Positions 7,492-15,146 of a stretch of 64,000 nucleotides of DNA are shown here, in pieces. A program made the translations under genes and the position numbers. The stretch is from Vibrio panuliri. Its GTDB lineage: Bacteria > Pseudomonadota > Gammaproteobacteria > Enterobacterales > Vibrionaceae. Under the pieces are notes generated by a model that did not search any database, was not told the DNA's origin, and saw nothing but the letters and a program-made list of their open reading frames with translations. How positions within the stretch are numbered: position 1 is the first letter of the stretch; each line of letters begins with the position of its first letter. The stretch covers positions 1,302,001-1,366,000 of the forward strand of contig NZ_AP019655.1 in NCBI RefSeq assembly GCF_009938205.1, read 5' to 3'.

Positions 7492-9396
7492 TTAGTTTAG
7501 TGCATCAATCAAAATAAGCTCACGTTCGATATTCACTTTATCAGCCGCAGAGGCTTGCTTAAGCAGAGCTTTTCGCTCCGCGACCGCTTTCTGCATCGCT
7601 TTTTCGCTGTCAAACATTAGGCCTTGAACATTGATCGAGGCGATATTCGTGTAACGACCATCTTCGCTCATCGGCACATCAATTTTACCTTCATTGATCA
7701 GTGCTTTTACGATTTCACGTTGTTCAGCGTAACCGTCATCCAACCCCGCCAGTTTCCAGCGTTGCATTGGCATGCCTTGATACACGCCCGCTTTTTCTTC
7801 CGTTAAGTACTTGATGGTCAAGTTACGAATCGTGCCCGCTTCCTCACCGTACTCCGCTTCAGTATCAAACAGTACTGGGAAGTCACGTCCTTCTAACACA
7901 CCGCCTTTCTTGGTCAAGTGTCCCATACGGTAGCTGTTCATTCCCAATTGAATCGCGGTGTCGTCAGTGATTTTAGTTCCATCAGCAAATTGCAGATCGG
8001 TAATGCGCTTTCCTTTTGGTTGAGTCAAATCAATGGTGTAAGTTACGCCAGCAAAAAAGTCATTGGTTGAGTACTTAGAAGCACGACGGATTGGGTCGAA
8101 ACTGTAAGTAACATCACCAGGAACAACTGAGTTAAAGTAGCCTGCCGACCATTCCATGTAGGTCTTAAGCTCTTTACCAGTCATTTGATAAACCGTAATT
8201 TCACCGCCGGCATATTGGTAGTTGTAAGCAATATCTTTTGCTTTAATCGGACCGACATCAAGCTCAGCGTTATCATTATCAATTTGCAGTGCAATCACAT
8301 TGGCTTTTGGCGCATAGAAAAAACTCGCCTCTTGGAACAAAGCACTGATGCCCGTATCTTGAATGTGCACTTGTGGGATGCCTCGGATCTCATTTTCCGG
8401 TACCAAATCGACACCAGTTAGCTCTGCCACCGGACGGTTGGCCATATCACGCAGGCGTTTGTGGTAAGGTTGGTACAACTCATCCATATCTTTGTCTGAG
8501 TCGATCCCTTTGATCTTGTAAGTAAAGCTGTCTTTGTTGACTAAGTTGAACTTGCCATCACGCTCTTCAAACTGAAGATCCACTCGAGATAGTGCGCGAC
8601 CGTACTTGTCCGGTTCAGTGATGATCACACCATTAACCACTGCTTTGTCGATACGGGTATGCATGTGGCCCGCAACGATTGCATCAAGTTCTGGGTTGCC
8701 ATTGGCAATATCAGTCACACCTGTGTTGGCAATGTCATTTTCATTGTCTAAACCCATATGAGCGACAAGCACAATTGCGTCAACTTTGTCGTCGATTTGC
8801 TTAATGACTTTCTGCACTTCCAATGTTGGGTTAGTAAAAGTGACACCCTCAAGTCTGTTCGTGCCTTCCGCGAAAACTTGTGTCATTGGTGTATCCATAC
8901 CAATCACACCAATTTTAATTCCACCGCGTTCGATAACCGTGTAAGCCGGTAGGAATGGATTGCCATCAGCACGTTTAATGTTGCCACCCAATGAATGACC
9001 TTGGAACTGAGTCAACGAGCGATCCAGTACTTTTAAGCCAAAGTCGAACTCATGGTTGCCTAGCACCCAAACGTCGTATTTCATATGGTTGAAACCAAGC
9101 ATCATAGGGTCGACAGGCTCATCCTTGAAGGTTTCAACAAAGTTACCTTGAATCGTATCACCTGCATCTACCAAGATGATGTTCGGCTGCTCTTGGCGAA
9201 TCTCATCTACCTTAGTCGAAATTTGGCTCAAACTACCACGCATGTTCAGTTTGTCGGCGGCGTAATCCCAAGCCATAAAATGACCATGGAGATCAGAGGT
9301 ACCAAGAATCGTCACTTGATGAATGTCACCGTCTGCTGCAAACGTAGGGAATGCAAGAGAGAGCAGAATTGCGCTAGATAAGAGGTTTTTTTTCAT
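7492..9396 (-). CDS. Periplasmic bifunctional metallophosphatase/5'-nucleotidase (UshA/CpdB-like)
   Basis: 634-residue exported nucleotidase. A Sec signal peptide spans residues 1-20 (cleavage near TFA|ADG). The N-terminal calcineurin-like metallophosphatase domain carries the dimetal motifs SDLHGH (34-39), VDAGDT (near 76), GNHEFD (near 113), AHMG (near 215) and GHMHTR (near 243). The C-terminal 5'-nucleotidase substrate domain runs from about residue 330 to 560 (ISALFQEASFFYAPKANVIALQ). Such enzymes release phosphate and nucleosides from extracellular nucleotides or cyclic nucleotides. Precise preference (2',3'-cyclic versus 5'-nucleotide) is not resolvable here. Its terminator follows directly, so it is monocistronic. 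The 354-base gap before rplT contains a 7-mer tandem repeat and the rplT terminator. Confidence 0.9.
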   Translation of the reverse strand: MKKNLLSSAILLSLAFPTFAADGDIHQVTILGTSDLHGHFMAWDYAADKLNMRGSLSQISTKVDEIRQEQPNIILVDAGDTIQGNFVETFKDEPVDPMMLGFNHMKYDVWVLGNHEFDFGLKVLDRSLTQFQGHSLGGNIKRADGNPFLPAYTVIERGGIKIGVIGMDTPMTQVFAEGTNRLEGVTFTNPTLEVQKVIKQIDDKVDAIVLVAHMGLDNENDIANTGVTDIANGNPELDAIVAGHMHTRIDKAVVNGVIITEPDKYGRALSRVDLQFEERDGKFNLVNKDSFTYKIKGIDSDKDMDELYQPYHKRLRDMANRPVAELTGVDLVPENEIRGIPQVHIQDTGISALFQEASFFYAPKANVIALQIDNDNAELDVGPIKAKDIAYNYQYAGGEITVYQMTGKELKTYMEWSAGYFNSVVPGDVTYSFDPIRRASKYSTNDFFAGVTYTIDLTQPKGKRITDLQFADGTKITDDTAIQLGMNSYRMGHLTKKGGVLEGRDFPVLFDTEAEYGEEAGTIRNLTIKYLTEEKAGVYQGMPMQRWKLAGLDDGYAEQREIVKALINEGKIDVPMSEDGRYTNIASINVQGLMFDSEKAMQKAVAERKALLKQASAADKVNIERELILIDALN

Positions 9397-9614
9397 TATT
9401 GGTATTCATATGGTTGTAAACAAATCACGCGCATACTAAATAACCCACGCCGATTCTAACGTGATCATTCTCGATTTTACGAATATGCAATAGTACTGAT
9501 TTTCATGGCAATGTGACAAAAATCCCATTAACAACAGGATATTAGTCATTCCACGGTAAGAAAATTCATTCTTTTACCGCCGCTCAGATTGTCACAAAGT
9601 TGGGAGAGGAGAGC

Positions 9615-9649
<35 letters not shown>

Positions 9650-9703
9650 GTTAAACACTTCCTCACGGATGAGGCAAGCATTCTAAAGTAAATGACTCAA
9701 AAG

Positions 9704-9733
9704 AAAAAAGGAGAGCCGAAGCTCTCCTTTTCT
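9704..9733 (-). terminator. Terminator of the thrS-infC-rpmI-rplT operon
   Basis: Perfect 11-bp stem AAAAGGAGAGC / GCTCTCCTTTT with CGAA loop. A T-rich tail follows on the minus strand. It lies 20 bases beyond the rplT stop. Confidence 0.9.
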
Positions 9734-9750
9734 TAAACCTAAACTGCTAA

Positions 9751-10104
9751 TTAAAGAGCAGCTTTCGCTTTTTCAACTAGTACAGCAAATGCTGCTTTGT
9801 CGAATACTGCGATGTCAGCAAGAATCTTACGGTCGATCTCGATAGATGCTTTCTTAAGACCGTTGATGAAACGGCTGTAAGATAGACCATTTTGACGAGA
9901 TGCAGCGTTGATACGTGCAATCCATAGTTGACGGAATTGACGTTTCTTGTTGCGACGGTCACGGTAAGCGTATTGACCAGCTTTAGTAACTGCTTGGAAA
10001 GCTACGCGGTAAACACGTGAACGTGCACCGTAGTAACCTTTAGCTTGTTTTAGAACTTTCTTATGACGTGCACGAGCTTGTACACCACGTTTTACGCGAG
10101 GCAT
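9751..10104 (-). CDS. rplT: 50S ribosomal protein L20
   Basis: 117-residue L20, standard family length. It begins PRVKRGVQARARHKKVLKQAKGY and contains the conserved RDRRNKKRQFRQLWIARINAA stretch that contacts 23S rRNA. L20 is an early assembly protein of the large subunit, and in E. coli it represses its own operon. It lies 40 bases downstream of rpmI in the same direction. It is the last gene of the block, with a strong terminator after it. Confidence 0.99.
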   Translation of the reverse strand: MPRVKRGVQARARHKKVLKQAKGYYGARSRVYRVAFQAVTKAGQYAYRDRRNKKRQFRQLWIARINAASRQNGLSYSRFINGLKKASIEIDRKILADIAVFDKAAFAVLVEKAKAAL

Positions 10105-10144
10105 TATGCTTCTCCTAAACTAAACGATTGATAACTAAAAAGAA

Positions 10145-10339
10145 TTAAGCGTATGGCATCATACGAACAACTGCAGCCACTTCACAACGAGGAAGGATTG
10201 CATTTGGACGTAGCTGACGCTTGTTCTTAGTAGTACGCTTAGTCAGGATGTGACGTTTTGTAGCGTGCTTGTACTTAATACCACCAGCAGTTTTCTTGAA
10301 ACGCTTAGCAGCACCTTTGTTGGTTTTCATCTTAGGCAT
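10145..10339 (-). CDS. rpmI: 50S ribosomal protein L35
   Basis: 64-residue L35 (PKMKTNKGAAKRFKKT...HATKRHILTKRTTKNKRQLRPNA), normal length for the family. The start is the ATG at 10339; the open frame continues upstream but the conserved N-terminus fixes this codon. It sits 118 bases after infC. The gap holds a long hairpin that could act in L20 autoregulation or as an attenuator. Confidence 0.98.
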   Translation of the reverse strand: MPKMKTNKGAAKRFKKTAGGIKYKHATKRHILTKRTTKNKRQLRPNAILPRCEVAAVVRMMPYA

Positions 10340-10393
10340 GATGAATAACTCCGCATTGTTGAGTTGTTTATAACAATAGTAATTAGGGCGAAC

Positions 10394-10436
10394 AAAACCC
10401 AACCGCCAGACCTTTAAAGGACTACGGCTGGGTTTT
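10394..10436 (-). promoter_or_regulatory. infC-rpmI intergenic hairpin, candidate L20 regulatory leader/attenuator
   Basis: On the minus strand AAAACCCAGCCG pairs with CGGTTGGGTTTT (12-bp stem with one G-U pair). The 19-base loop contains the self-complementary CCTTTAAAGG. It lies 22 bases past the infC stop. In E. coli, L20 controls rpmI-rplT translation through structures in this region; involvement here is inference. The short T run also allows a partial-terminator reading. Confidence 0.55.
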
Positions 10437-10457
10437 CTTACTTGTAAAAGCCGTTAA

Positions 10458-11009
10458 TTACTTCTTTTTAGGGGCCAACACCATGATCATTTGACGGCCT
10501 TCAATCTTCTTAGGGAAAGATTCGACAACAGCAAATTCTTCTGTGTCGGCTTTCAAGCGATTTAGAACGTCAACACCGATCTCTTGGTGAGCCATCTCAC
10601 GGCCACGGAAGCGAATTGTTACCTTCACTTTGTTGCCGTCTTCTAGGAAACCAGTCAGGTTGCGTAGTTTTACCTGATAGTCTCCAATGTCAGTTCCAGG
10701 ACGGAATTTAACTTCCTTAATCTGAACCTGCTTTTGCTTTTTCTTCTGCTCTTTCGCAGATTTGCTCTTTTCAAAGAGGAATTTGCCGTAGTCCATCACT
10801 CGACAGACTGGTGGCTCAGCGTTAGGACTGATCTCAACCAGATCCATGCCTGCTTCTTCAGCAGCTGCGATCGCTTCTTGAATCGATACAACACCAACTG
10901 ATTCACCGTCAGCGCCAGTTAAACGAACTTCACGAACGCCACGAATTTCACCGTTCAAACGGTGCGGGTTTGTTTTTACCGGCTGTTGGCCGCGTCTTCC
11001 GCCTTTAAT
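10458..11009 (-). CDS. infC: Translation initiation factor IF-3 (AUU start codon)
   Basis: 183-residue IF-3, which binds the 30S subunit and rejects non-AUG starts and wrong initiator pairing. Translation most likely begins at an ATT codon at 11009-11007, giving the N-terminus MKGGRRGQQPVKTNPHRL before NGEIRGVREVRL. No ATG or GTG fits; a TTG at 10958 would remove the conserved first 17 residues. A GGAGG Shine-Dalgarno sits just upstream, inside the 3' end of thrS, and only 3 bases separate the two genes. Use of AUU is the known basis of IF-3 autoregulation in enterobacteria. The N-domain (1-75), Lys-rich linker (EKSKSAKEQKKKQKQVQ) and C-domain are all intact. Confidence 0.97.
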   Translation of the reverse strand: MKGGRRGQQPVKTNPHRLNGEIRGVREVRLTGADGESVGVVSIQEAIAAAEEAGMDLVEISPNAEPPVCRVMDYGKFLFEKSKSAKEQKKKQKQVQIKEVKFRPGTDIGDYQVKLRNLTGFLEDGNKVKVTIRFRGREMAHQEIGVDVLNRLKADTEEFAVVESFPKKIEGRQMIMVLAPKKK

Positions 11010-11012
11010 AGC

Positions 11013-12941
11013 TTATTCCTCCAGATTGAGCTTACGGCTAGCGATCTCGTCTTGGATGTATGCGATAAAGTCATCCACTTTGAATTTGCCGAGATCCTTA
11101 CCTTTACGAGTACGTACTGCAATTTCGCCAGCTTCCATCTCTTGGTCGCCACAAACTAGTAGGTACGGTACACGCTTTAAAGTGTGTTCGCGGATTTTAA
11201 AGCCAATCTTCTCATTTCTCAAGTCCGCTTTAGCTCTAATTCCACTTTTTTGTAGTTTTTGAGCAACTTCTTGTGCGTAGTCAGCCTGTTTGTCAGTAAT
11301 ATTCATGATTACTGCCTGTTCTGGCGCCAACCAAGTTGGGAAGAAGCCCGCGTAGTCTTCGATAAGAATACCGATGAAACGCTCTAGAGAACCTAGAATT
11401 GCACGGTGAATCATCACTGGCACTAGGCGCTCATTGTTTTCACCTACGTAAGTTGCACCAAGGCGACCAGGTAGGTTGAAGTCTAGCTGAACTGTACCAC
11501 ATTGCCATGCACGGTCTAGACAGTCGTATAGTGTGAATTCGATCTTAGGACCGTAGAACGCACCCTCGCCTTCTTGAATCTCGTATGGAATTTCCATTGA
11601 TTCTAGAGACTGTTTCAATGCTTCTTCAGATTGATCCCAGATTTCATCTGAACCTACACGCTTCTCTGGGCGAGTAGACAGTTTCACAACGATATTGTCA
11701 AAACCAAATGTTTGGTAAGTATCGTAAACCATCTTAATACAGCTGGTTACTTCCTCTTGGATTTGGCTCTCAGTACAGAAGATGTGAGCGTCATCCTGAG
11801 TAAAGCCGCGTACACGCATGATGCCGTGTAGTGCACCTGATGGTTCGTTACGGTGACAAGAACCAAACTCTGCCATACGTAGTGGTAGATCACGGTAAGA
11901 TTTCAAACCTTGGTTGAAGATTTGCACGTGACCTGGGCAGTTCATTGGCTTGATCGCGTATTCACGGTTCTCAGAAGAAGTTGTGAACATCGCATCTGCG
12001 TATTTGTCCCAGTGACCTGAACGTTCCCAAAGAACGCGGTCCATCATTAGTGGGCCTTTTACTTCTTGGTAACCGTATTCGTTTAGCTTGTCGCGAACAA
12101 ATACTTCTAGATCACGGAAAATAGACCAACCATTGTGGTGCCAGAACACCATACCTGGTGCTTCTTGCTGCATGTGGAATAGGTCTAGTTGCTTACCGAT
12201 TTTACGGTGGTCACGCTTAGCCGCTTCTTCTAGGCGAGTAAGGTGCGCTTTAAGTGCTTTCTTATCGTGGAAAGCGGTACCGTAGATACGTTGCAGCATC
12301 TTGTTGTCGCTGTTACCACGCCAGTATGCGCCCGCAACATTCAGCAAAGTGAAGTGTTGACAGAAGCTCATGTTTGGCACGTGTGGACCACGACACATGT
12401 CGATGTATTCTTCGTGATGGTATAGGCCTGGACGATCGTCGCGAGATACGTTCTCATCCAAGATTTCCATCTTGTAAGTTTCGCCACGCGCTTCAAATGT
12501 GTCACGCGCTTCCTGCCAGCTAACTTTCTTTTTAACAACTTCGTACTTGGTTTTCGCCAGCTCTTTCATGCGCTTTTCGATCTTTTCTAGATCTTCTTGC
12601 GTTAGCGATTCTTCTAGGTCGATATCGTAGTAGAAACCATTGTCGATGGTTGGACCAATCGCCATTTTCGCATTTGGGTAAAGCTGTTTAATTGCGTGAC
12701 CAAGAAGGTGAGCACAAGAGTGACGAACGATTTCTAGACCGTCGACTTCATCTTTAACCGTGATGATTTCAAGGCTTGCATCTTGTTCAATCAGATCACA
12801 CGCATCAACGCGCTGACCATCAACACGACCCGCGATGGTTGCTTTTGCAAGACCTGGACCGATAGATTGAGCAACTTCTAAAGTAGATACTGGGTTGTCA
12901 AATTGACGCTGACTGCCGTCAGGAAGTGTAATAATAGGCAT
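11013..12941 (-). CDS. thrS: Threonyl-tRNA synthetase
   Basis: 642-residue class II synthetase of standard bacterial length. Domains in order: TGS (1-62, MPIITLPDGSQRQF), editing domain with HSCAHLLGHAIKQLYP (near 73-88) and a later CRGPHVPNM Cys/His site, catalytic core (about 245-535) and an anticodon-binding domain (about 540-642). Class II motif 2 is the FGSCHRNEPSGALHGIMRVRGFTQDD segment, and the zinc ligands are expected in MNCPGH and the later His/Cys positions. It is first in thrS-infC-rpmI-rplT. The leader carries a tRNA-Thr anticodon-like hairpin just before the AAGGAT Shine-Dalgarno, indicating E. coli-type translational feedback by the enzyme. Confidence 0.99.
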   Translation of the reverse strand: MPIITLPDGSQRQFDNPVSTLEVAQSIGPGLAKATIAGRVDGQRVDACDLIEQDASLEIITVKDEVDGLEIVRHSCAHLLGHAIKQLYPNAKMAIGPTIDNGFYYDIDLEESLTQEDLEKIEKRMKELAKTKYEVVKKKVSWQEARDTFEARGETYKMEILDENVSRDDRPGLYHHEEYIDMCRGPHVPNMSFCQHFTLLNVAGAYWRGNSDNKMLQRIYGTAFHDKKALKAHLTRLEEAAKRDHRKIGKQLDLFHMQQEAPGMVFWHHNGWSIFRDLEVFVRDKLNEYGYQEVKGPLMMDRVLWERSGHWDKYADAMFTTSSENREYAIKPMNCPGHVQIFNQGLKSYRDLPLRMAEFGSCHRNEPSGALHGIMRVRGFTQDDAHIFCTESQIQEEVTSCIKMVYDTYQTFGFDNIVVKLSTRPEKRVGSDEIWDQSEEALKQSLESMEIPYEIQEGEGAFYGPKIEFTLYDCLDRAWQCGTVQLDFNLPGRLGATYVGENNERLVPVMIHRAILGSLERFIGILIEDYAGFFPTWLAPEQAVIMNITDKQADYAQEVAQKLQKSGIRAKADLRNEKIGFKIREHTLKRVPYLLVCGDQEMEAGEIAVRTRKGKDLGKFKVDDFIAYIQDEIASRKLNLEE

Positions 12942-12958
12942 GTTTTATCCTTACAGTG

Positions 12959-12979
12959 GTGTTGCATACCAAGCAACAC
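12959..12979 (-). promoter_or_regulatory. thrS translational operator: tRNA-Thr anticodon-arm mimic
   Basis: In the thrS leader RNA, GUGUUGC pairs perfectly with GCAACAC (7 bp) around a 7-base loop UUGGUAU. Read as a tRNA anticodon loop (positions 32-38), this gives U33, anticodon GGU (Thr) and A37. It ends 6 bases before the AAGGAT Shine-Dalgarno. In E. coli, ThrRS binds an anticodon-like stem-loop at this place and blocks ribosome binding. A further inverted repeat CGAATC (12993-12998)/GATTCG (13033-13038) upstream could form the second arm. Confidence 0.75.
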
Positions 12980-13083
12980 TTGCTGGTTCAATCGAATCTA
13001 ATAGATGAAACGATGAGTAAATTTGGTTGTTTGATTCGTGGCCAGAGACAAATACGGATGCCCCTTTCTACGAACAAGCGCAC

Positions 13084-13111
13084 ATTGTAACGCAAGCAAT
13101 TAAAATAACAA
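13084..13111 (-). promoter_or_regulatory. Candidate sigma-70 promoter for the thrS operon
   Basis: On the minus strand TTGTTA (-35) is separated by 16 bases from TACAAT (-10). It is about 143 bases upstream of the thrS ATG, giving a leader long enough to contain the operator hairpin. Judged by consensus match only. Confidence 0.45.
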
Positions 13112-13183
13112 TCAAAGTCACAAAAATAACTGTACTGAAAAGTAAGTATCTGATTTTGTCTTTTAACACGCCTCTTTAGATGC

Positions 13184-13209
13184 AAAAAAGCCGGCATCAA
13201 TGCCGGCTT
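13184..13209 (-). terminator. Terminator after first chemoreceptor gene
   Basis: Perfect 9-bp stem AAGCCGGCA / TGCCGGCTT with TCAA loop, followed on the minus strand by a T run. It lies 21 bases past the stop at 13231 and isolates the chemoreceptor transcript from the thrS promoter. Confidence 0.9.
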
Positions 13210-13230
13210 GTTCTCTCTTCTCTAACTGGA

Positions 13231-14859
13231 TTACAGTTTAAAGAATGATAGTTGTGCTTTTTGCTTCTCAGCTAATAGTGACAACTCACTACTTGCTGCC
13301 GCACTTTGGCTGATACCAGCAACGTTTTGGTTAACCAACTCAGACATGTTAACCACATTGCGGTTGATGTCTTGTGTCACTTGAGACTGCTGCTCTGCCG
13401 CTGTCGCCACTTGTGTGTTGGCGTCATTAATTTGAGTCACTGCTTCAGTAATACCCATCAACGCATCGTTTGCATGACGTGCCAACTCGTTGTTGCGGTT
13501 TAGCATATCCAAACTGATTTGCATGCTGTCATTGGCTAAGCCAGATTGCTTTTGAAGCTCTTCAATAATGCCTTGAATTTCAACTGTTGATGCTTGAGTG
13601 CGCGCGGCAAGCATTCGAACTTCATCCGCAACGACCGCAAAACCACGGCCTGACTCACCCGCTCGCGCAGCTTCAATTGCGGCGTTAAGTGCTAGCAGGT
13701 TAGTTTGCTCAGAGATACCACTGATCACTTCAATCACATTGTTGATTTGCTCAGATTGCTCTTTCAGTTTTGAAACTACGCACGCAGCGTCAGTTAGGGC
13801 ACGCCCCATTTGATCGCTTGCTTCATTGCTCTCATCAAAGGTCGAGATCGCTGAATGGGCAAGTTGCTCTGCATTGCGTGCTGTACCATCAGCCATTTGA
13901 GCGTTGTCACTCACGTTATCAGCCGTGCTTGCCAGTTCATTTACCGCAGAAGCAACTTGTTCAATTTCTGCCAACTCTTGCTGAGCGTTATTTTCTGCTT
14001 GGTTCATAACCGCAGCAAGCTCAGTCGATGCAGAAGCCACTTCTTCACTGATGCGTGTTAGATGATCAACAGTACTGTGCAGCTGCTCTACAGTTTTGTT
14101 TACGTCTTGGCTTAGCTGAGCCACTTCGTTTTTACCATCAGCATCAGCACGAGCAGAAAGATCGCCCTGCGCCACTTTACGCATAACTTGTTGAAGATTT
14201 TGCACTGGAGTAACAATCATACCAGACAGTATCCACGCAACTAACAACGACAGCGCAAGTACACTTAGGACTGTCCACATCGCAATACGCTGAACATTCG
14301 CCGCCGCAGCTTCGCTCTGTTCCATCGCCGTATTGGTCACTTGGTTAACTTTTTTCGACAAATCGTTGATTGACGAAACCATCACGTTACCCGTTTGACG
14401 GTAAGTAGAGATAAAGTTGTTGTACTCTTGCTGAGTGACTAGCCCCTGATCACGACGACCAAAAAAGCTCACCGCCTGCTCTGACTGACGTACATATTGA
14501 TCAATCGCCTTCTCAACGCGCTGCACTTCTGCGTCAAATGAACCTTCCTGTTCCATTTCATTCAGTTCACGAGTGATCTCTCCCATGCTCTGCTTTAGCT
14601 CAGACAGGAAAGAGTCGCGGCGTGATGCATCATAAATCGCATATACCGCACTGATTCGTAACGGGTAAATACGATCATCAATTTTGGCTAGGGTATCTTT
14701 ATAAAACACCAATGAGCGAGTGTTTTGTGATACAAGCTCTTGCTCTGACTGCAAATTATTTTTGGTGATCCACAGCGCGACAAACAGCGCAAAAGTGGTC
14801 AACAGTACCGGCACAAGTACTTGAGTGCGTATAGAAAGGTTTTTCAAAGAAAATTGCAT
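13231..14859 (-). CDS. Methyl-accepting chemotaxis protein (copy 1)
   Basis: 542-residue transmembrane chemoreceptor from the ATG at 14859 (MQFSLKNLSIRTQ). TM1 is at about 10-30, then a helical periplasmic sensor of about 150 residues (four-helix-bundle-like, no Cache motif), and TM2 at about 188-208. Next come a HAMP domain (about 209-262) and a long cytoplasmic coiled coil. The highly conserved hairpin tip EVISGISEQTNLLALNAAIEAARAGESGRGFAVVADEVR is near 375-415. There is no C-terminal CheR/CheB docking pentapeptide; the protein ends QLSFFKL. Ligand unknown. It is a close paralogue of the next gene, evidently a tandem duplication; each has its own terminator. Confidence 0.95.
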   Translation of the reverse strand: MQFSLKNLSIRTQVLVPVLLTTFALFVALWITKNNLQSEQELVSQNTRSLVFYKDTLAKIDDRIYPLRISAVYAIYDASRRDSFLSELKQSMGEITRELNEMEQEGSFDAEVQRVEKAIDQYVRQSEQAVSFFGRRDQGLVTQQEYNNFISTYRQTGNVMVSSINDLSKKVNQVTNTAMEQSEAAAANVQRIAMWTVLSVLALSLLVAWILSGMIVTPVQNLQQVMRKVAQGDLSARADADGKNEVAQLSQDVNKTVEQLHSTVDHLTRISEEVASASTELAAVMNQAENNAQQELAEIEQVASAVNELASTADNVSDNAQMADGTARNAEQLAHSAISTFDESNEASDQMGRALTDAACVVSKLKEQSEQINNVIEVISGISEQTNLLALNAAIEAARAGESGRGFAVVADEVRMLAARTQASTVEIQGIIEELQKQSGLANDSMQISLDMLNRNNELARHANDALMGITEAVTQINDANTQVATAAEQQSQVTQDINRNVVNMSELVNQNVAGISQSAAASSELSLLAEKQKAQLSFFKL

Positions 14860-15090
14860 GTATAGCCTCAGGTTTATAATTGTCTGTTCGCATCCATGCT
14901 TTGGGAATCTTCCCAATATTCATTCTGAGGCGGGAGTTTATTACAAATTATGACAACCTGTCCAGCAAACAAACCACTTATTAATTGACAAATAAATCAA
15001 TATAACTTAACCGAACTATGAAGCCTGATCACATCAAAGTTATATAAGCGGTAAAATAGAATTTCCTTGATATCCCAAACCATCGGACAT

Positions 15091-15123
15091 AAAAAAAGCC
15101 GACAGAGCAACGCTCTATCGGCT
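15091..15123 (-). terminator. Terminator after second chemoreceptor gene
   Basis: 12-bp stem AGCCGAYAGAGC / GCTCTRTCGGCT with one G-U pair, followed on the minus strand by seven T residues. It lies 24 bases past the stop at 15147. Confidence 0.9.
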
Positions 15124-15146
15124 GGGTATTATCTTGAAGGCAAATA

